Assembly: GCA_009391605.1 (NCBI GenBank)
Contig: VFGQ01000112.1
Span: 1-7,045, forward strand
Direction: 5' to 3'
Source of the DNA: SAR202 cluster bacterium
GTDB lineage: Bacteria > Chloroflexota > Dehalococcoidia > SAR202 > GCA-002694895
Length of the DNA: 7,045 bases
A model generated the notes under the pieces. It saw only the letters and a program-made list of their open reading frames with translations. It searched no databases and was not told where the DNA came from. Numbering within the stretch: position 1 is the stretch's first letter; each line of letters begins with the position of its first letter. This document shows, piece by piece, positions 5,274-7,045 of this stretch. The translations under genes and the position numbers were made by a program.

Positions 5274-7045
5274 TTATTTAGCAGCATTTTTTACTAAATC
5301 ATCTACTACTTCTGGTTCAGCTAGGGTAGAAGTATCACCAATACTGTCTAAATCTTTTTCAGCAATTTTCCTTAAAATTCTTCGCATGATTTTCCCGCTT
5401 CTTGTTTTTGGCAAAGCGGGGGCCCATTGTACATTATCTAAGTTAGCTATGGGTCCTATTTGTGTTCTGACTTGTTGAACTAATGCTTTTTTTAAAGTAT
5501 CTGTTGGTTCTACGTCTTGATTTAGCGTAACAAATGCATATATACCTTGCCCTTTGATATCATGAGGAAATCCTACTACAGCTGATTCAGCTACATCTTT
5601 GTGTAAAACTAAAGCTGATTCAATTTCTGCTGTACCAAGTCGATGCCCGGATACATTTATCACATCATCAACTCTACCTGTAATCCAATAATAACCATCT
5701 TCATCTCTTCTGCAGCCATCACCTGTAAAGTAATAGCCTTTATATGTAGTAAAATAAGTGTTGTAAAATCTTTCTGGATCTCCGTAAACACCTCTCATCT
5801 GACCTGGCCATGATGATTTCAGACATAAATTACCACTAGTTGCTCCTTCCAATTCTTTACCTTCATTATCAACAAGTAAAGGTTCAATTCCAAATAAAGG
5901 TTTTGTAGCAGATCCAGGTTTTAATTTTGTAGCTCCGGGTAACGGAGATATACAAATCCCACCAGTTTCAGTTTGCCACCAGGTATCTACAATAGGTAAT
6001 TTTGATTTACCAATTACATTGTAATACCAAAGCCAAGCTTCAGGATTTATTGGCTCTCCTACAGTACCAAGGAGTTTTAATGTATCTAATTTTCTTTTGG
6101 ATACATGATGATCTCCCATTCTTGCAATAGCTCTTATCGCAGTAGGAGCAGTATAGAATATATTAACTTTATGTTTATCAACTACATCCCAAAATCTTCC
6201 CCAATCTGGATATTGAGGTACTCCTTCAAACATTATGCTAGTAGCTCCATTAGATAAAGGACCGTAAATTATATATGAATGCCCGGTTATCCAACCTATA
6301 TCTGCTGTACACCAAAAAATATCTCCATCTTTATAATCGAAAACATATTTAAAAGTTAATGTAGTGTAAACAATATATCCGCCTGTTGTATGCATTACAC
6401 CTTTTGGTTGCCCTGTAGATCCAGAGGTATATAAAATGAAGAGAGGATCTTCTGCATCCATTTCTTCAACAGGACATATATCTGAAATTGAACTATCATT
6501 AATTTCTTCATCCCACCAAAAATCTCTTCCAGATAGCATATTTGTATCTTCTCCTGTTCGTCTGACAACAATACATTTTTCAACATTAGTATCTTCCATG
6601 GCAGTATCTGCATTAGATTTTGAAGGAACAGATTTTCCACCTCGGACTCCTCTGTCAGCACATATAATAAGTTTAGGTTTACAGTCTAAAATTCTACTAT
6701 TCAGTGAATCTGAACTAAAACCACCAAATACAACTGAATGAATTGCTCCGATTCTAGCACAAGCAAGAACTGCAATAGATAATTCGGGTATCATTGGCAT
6801 ATATATAATAACAACGTCACCTTTATTTACATTATGTTTTTTTAATACATTTGCAAACCTAGAGACTTCTTTATGTAATTCTTTGTAAGTATAAGATTTA
6901 TCAAGATTTGGATCGTCGGACTCCCAAATTATTGCTTTCTGATCTCCTCTTTCTTCCAGGTGTCTGTCAATGCAATTATATGTAACGTTTAATTTTCCGC
7001 CTAAATACCATTTTATATCAGCCGTATTAAAGTTATAATCCATGA
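5274..7045 (-). CDS. acs: Acetyl-CoA synthetase (AMP-forming), N-terminus outside the window
   Basis: Activates acetate with ATP to acetyl-AMP and then acetyl-CoA, in the cytosol. From the ATG at 7041-7043, 589 residues are visible, but the family has about 650 and this Met falls inside the conserved N-terminal region (followed by [16 protein letters not shown]), so about 58 residues lie beyond base 7045. Seen, numbered from that Met: the P-loop [11 protein letters not shown] (205-215), GEP (329-331), TWWQTETGG (354-362), FTGDG (439-443), the hinge region with Arg457 and Arg468 ([13 protein letters not shown]), and [11 protein letters not shown] (545-555), whose Lys551 is the lysine regulated by acetylation. 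Adding 58 aligns these with Salmonella Acs. The acetate-pocket residues Thr253, Val328 and Trp356 (Thr311, Val386 and Trp414 there) are kept, with Ile252 for Val310, which supports acetate over longer acids. The coding sequence is visibly richer in GC than its neighbours. Confidence 0.97.
   Translation of the reverse strand, partial: MDYNFNTADIKWYLGGKLNVTYNCIDRHLEERGDQKAIIWESDDPNLDKSYTYKELHKEVSRFANVLKKHNVNKGDVVIIYMPMIPELSIAVLACARIGAIHSVVFGGFSSDSLNSRILDCKPKLIICADRGVRGGKSVPSKSNADTAMEDTNVEKCIVVRRTGEDTNMLSGRDFWWDEEINDSSISDICPVEEMDAEDPLFILYTSGSTGQPKGVMHTTGGYIVYTTLTFKYVFDYKDGDIFWCTADIGWITGHSYIIYGPLSNGATSIMFEGVPQYPDWGRFWDVVDKHKVNIFYTAPTAIRAIARMGDHHVSKRKLDTLKLLGTVGEPINPEAWLWYYNVIGKSKLPIVDTWWQTETGGICISPLPGATKLKPGSATKPLFGIEPLLVDNEGKELEGATSGNLCLKSSWPGQMRGVYGDPERFYNTYFTTYKGYYFTGDGCRRDEDGYYWITGRVDDVINVSGHRLGTAEIESALVLHKDVAESAVVGFPHDIKGQGIYAFVTLNQDVEPTDTLKKALVQQVRTQIGPIANLDNVQWAPALPKTRSGKIMRRILRKIAEKDLDSIGDTSTLAEPEVVDDLVKNAAK

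Noticed and set aside
6395..6741. Overlapping frames on both strands inside acs (6395-6661 minus, 6436-6741 plus)
   Set aside because: They are out-of-frame shadows of the acs coding sequence, which is unambiguous here.
1..7045. A defence island, biosynthetic cluster, mobile element or other clear new multi-gene system
   Set aside because: No nuclease, transposase, integrase, helicase, toxin, CRISPR repeat or terminal repeat was seen; the recognised genes are metabolic and not functionally linked.

Overview
The window is AT-rich and very tightly packed. It holds eight protein-coding genes, two of them cut by the window edges, and one probable 43-residue membrane miniprotein. No rRNA, tRNA, CRISPR array, insertion sequence or phage gene was seen. 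The low GC and near-absence of intergenic space suggest a free-living bacterium with a streamlined genome, plausibly marine. Two genes hint at lineage. The thioredoxin-fold protein at 773-1375 has the sequence style of the mycothiol-dependent Rv2466c family, best known from Actinobacteria. The unnamed protein at 1372-2010 resembles, from memory, a hypothetical family found in Chloroflexota/Dehalococcoidia. A low-GC Chloroflexota of the SAR202 type or a low-GC marine actinobacterium both fit; the sequence alone does not decide.

Layout. Positions 1-765 carry the C-terminal half of an MFS transporter, followed after 7 bp by the Rv2466c/DsbA-like protein (773-1375). These face an unnamed 212-residue protein on the minus strand (1372-2010), with a 4-bp overlap of the 3' ends. 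A short divergent region (2011-2066) leads to the miniprotein (2067-2198), which overlaps a HAD-like hydrolase (2191-2886) by 8 bp. That gene abuts, stop codon to stop codon, a minus-strand 2,3-bisphosphoglycerate-dependent phosphoglycerate mutase (2887-3573). The longest non-coding stretch (3574-3680) lies between this and a plus-strand pair: an unrecognised 90-residue protein (3681-3953) and a Xaa-Pro aminopeptidase (3946-5268), again overlapping by 8 bp. Five bases later, on the minus strand, the acetyl-CoA synthetase gene ends (5274-7045, N-terminus off the window).

How they fit together. The recognisable genes are mostly housekeeping: glycolysis/gluconeogenesis (GpmA), acetate activation (Acs), peptide turnover (PepP) and a redox protein. 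They do not form one pathway, and I see no defence system, toxin-antitoxin pair or biosynthetic cluster. The less ordinary points are architectural. All three convergent gene pairs have intergenic distances of -4, 0 and +5 bp. A perfect 22-bp palindrome sits across one pair of abutting stop codons. Two small ORFs are each joined to a downstream enzyme gene by an almost identical 8-nt start/stop overlap. The HAD-like protein lacks two of the usual catalytic-motif residues.
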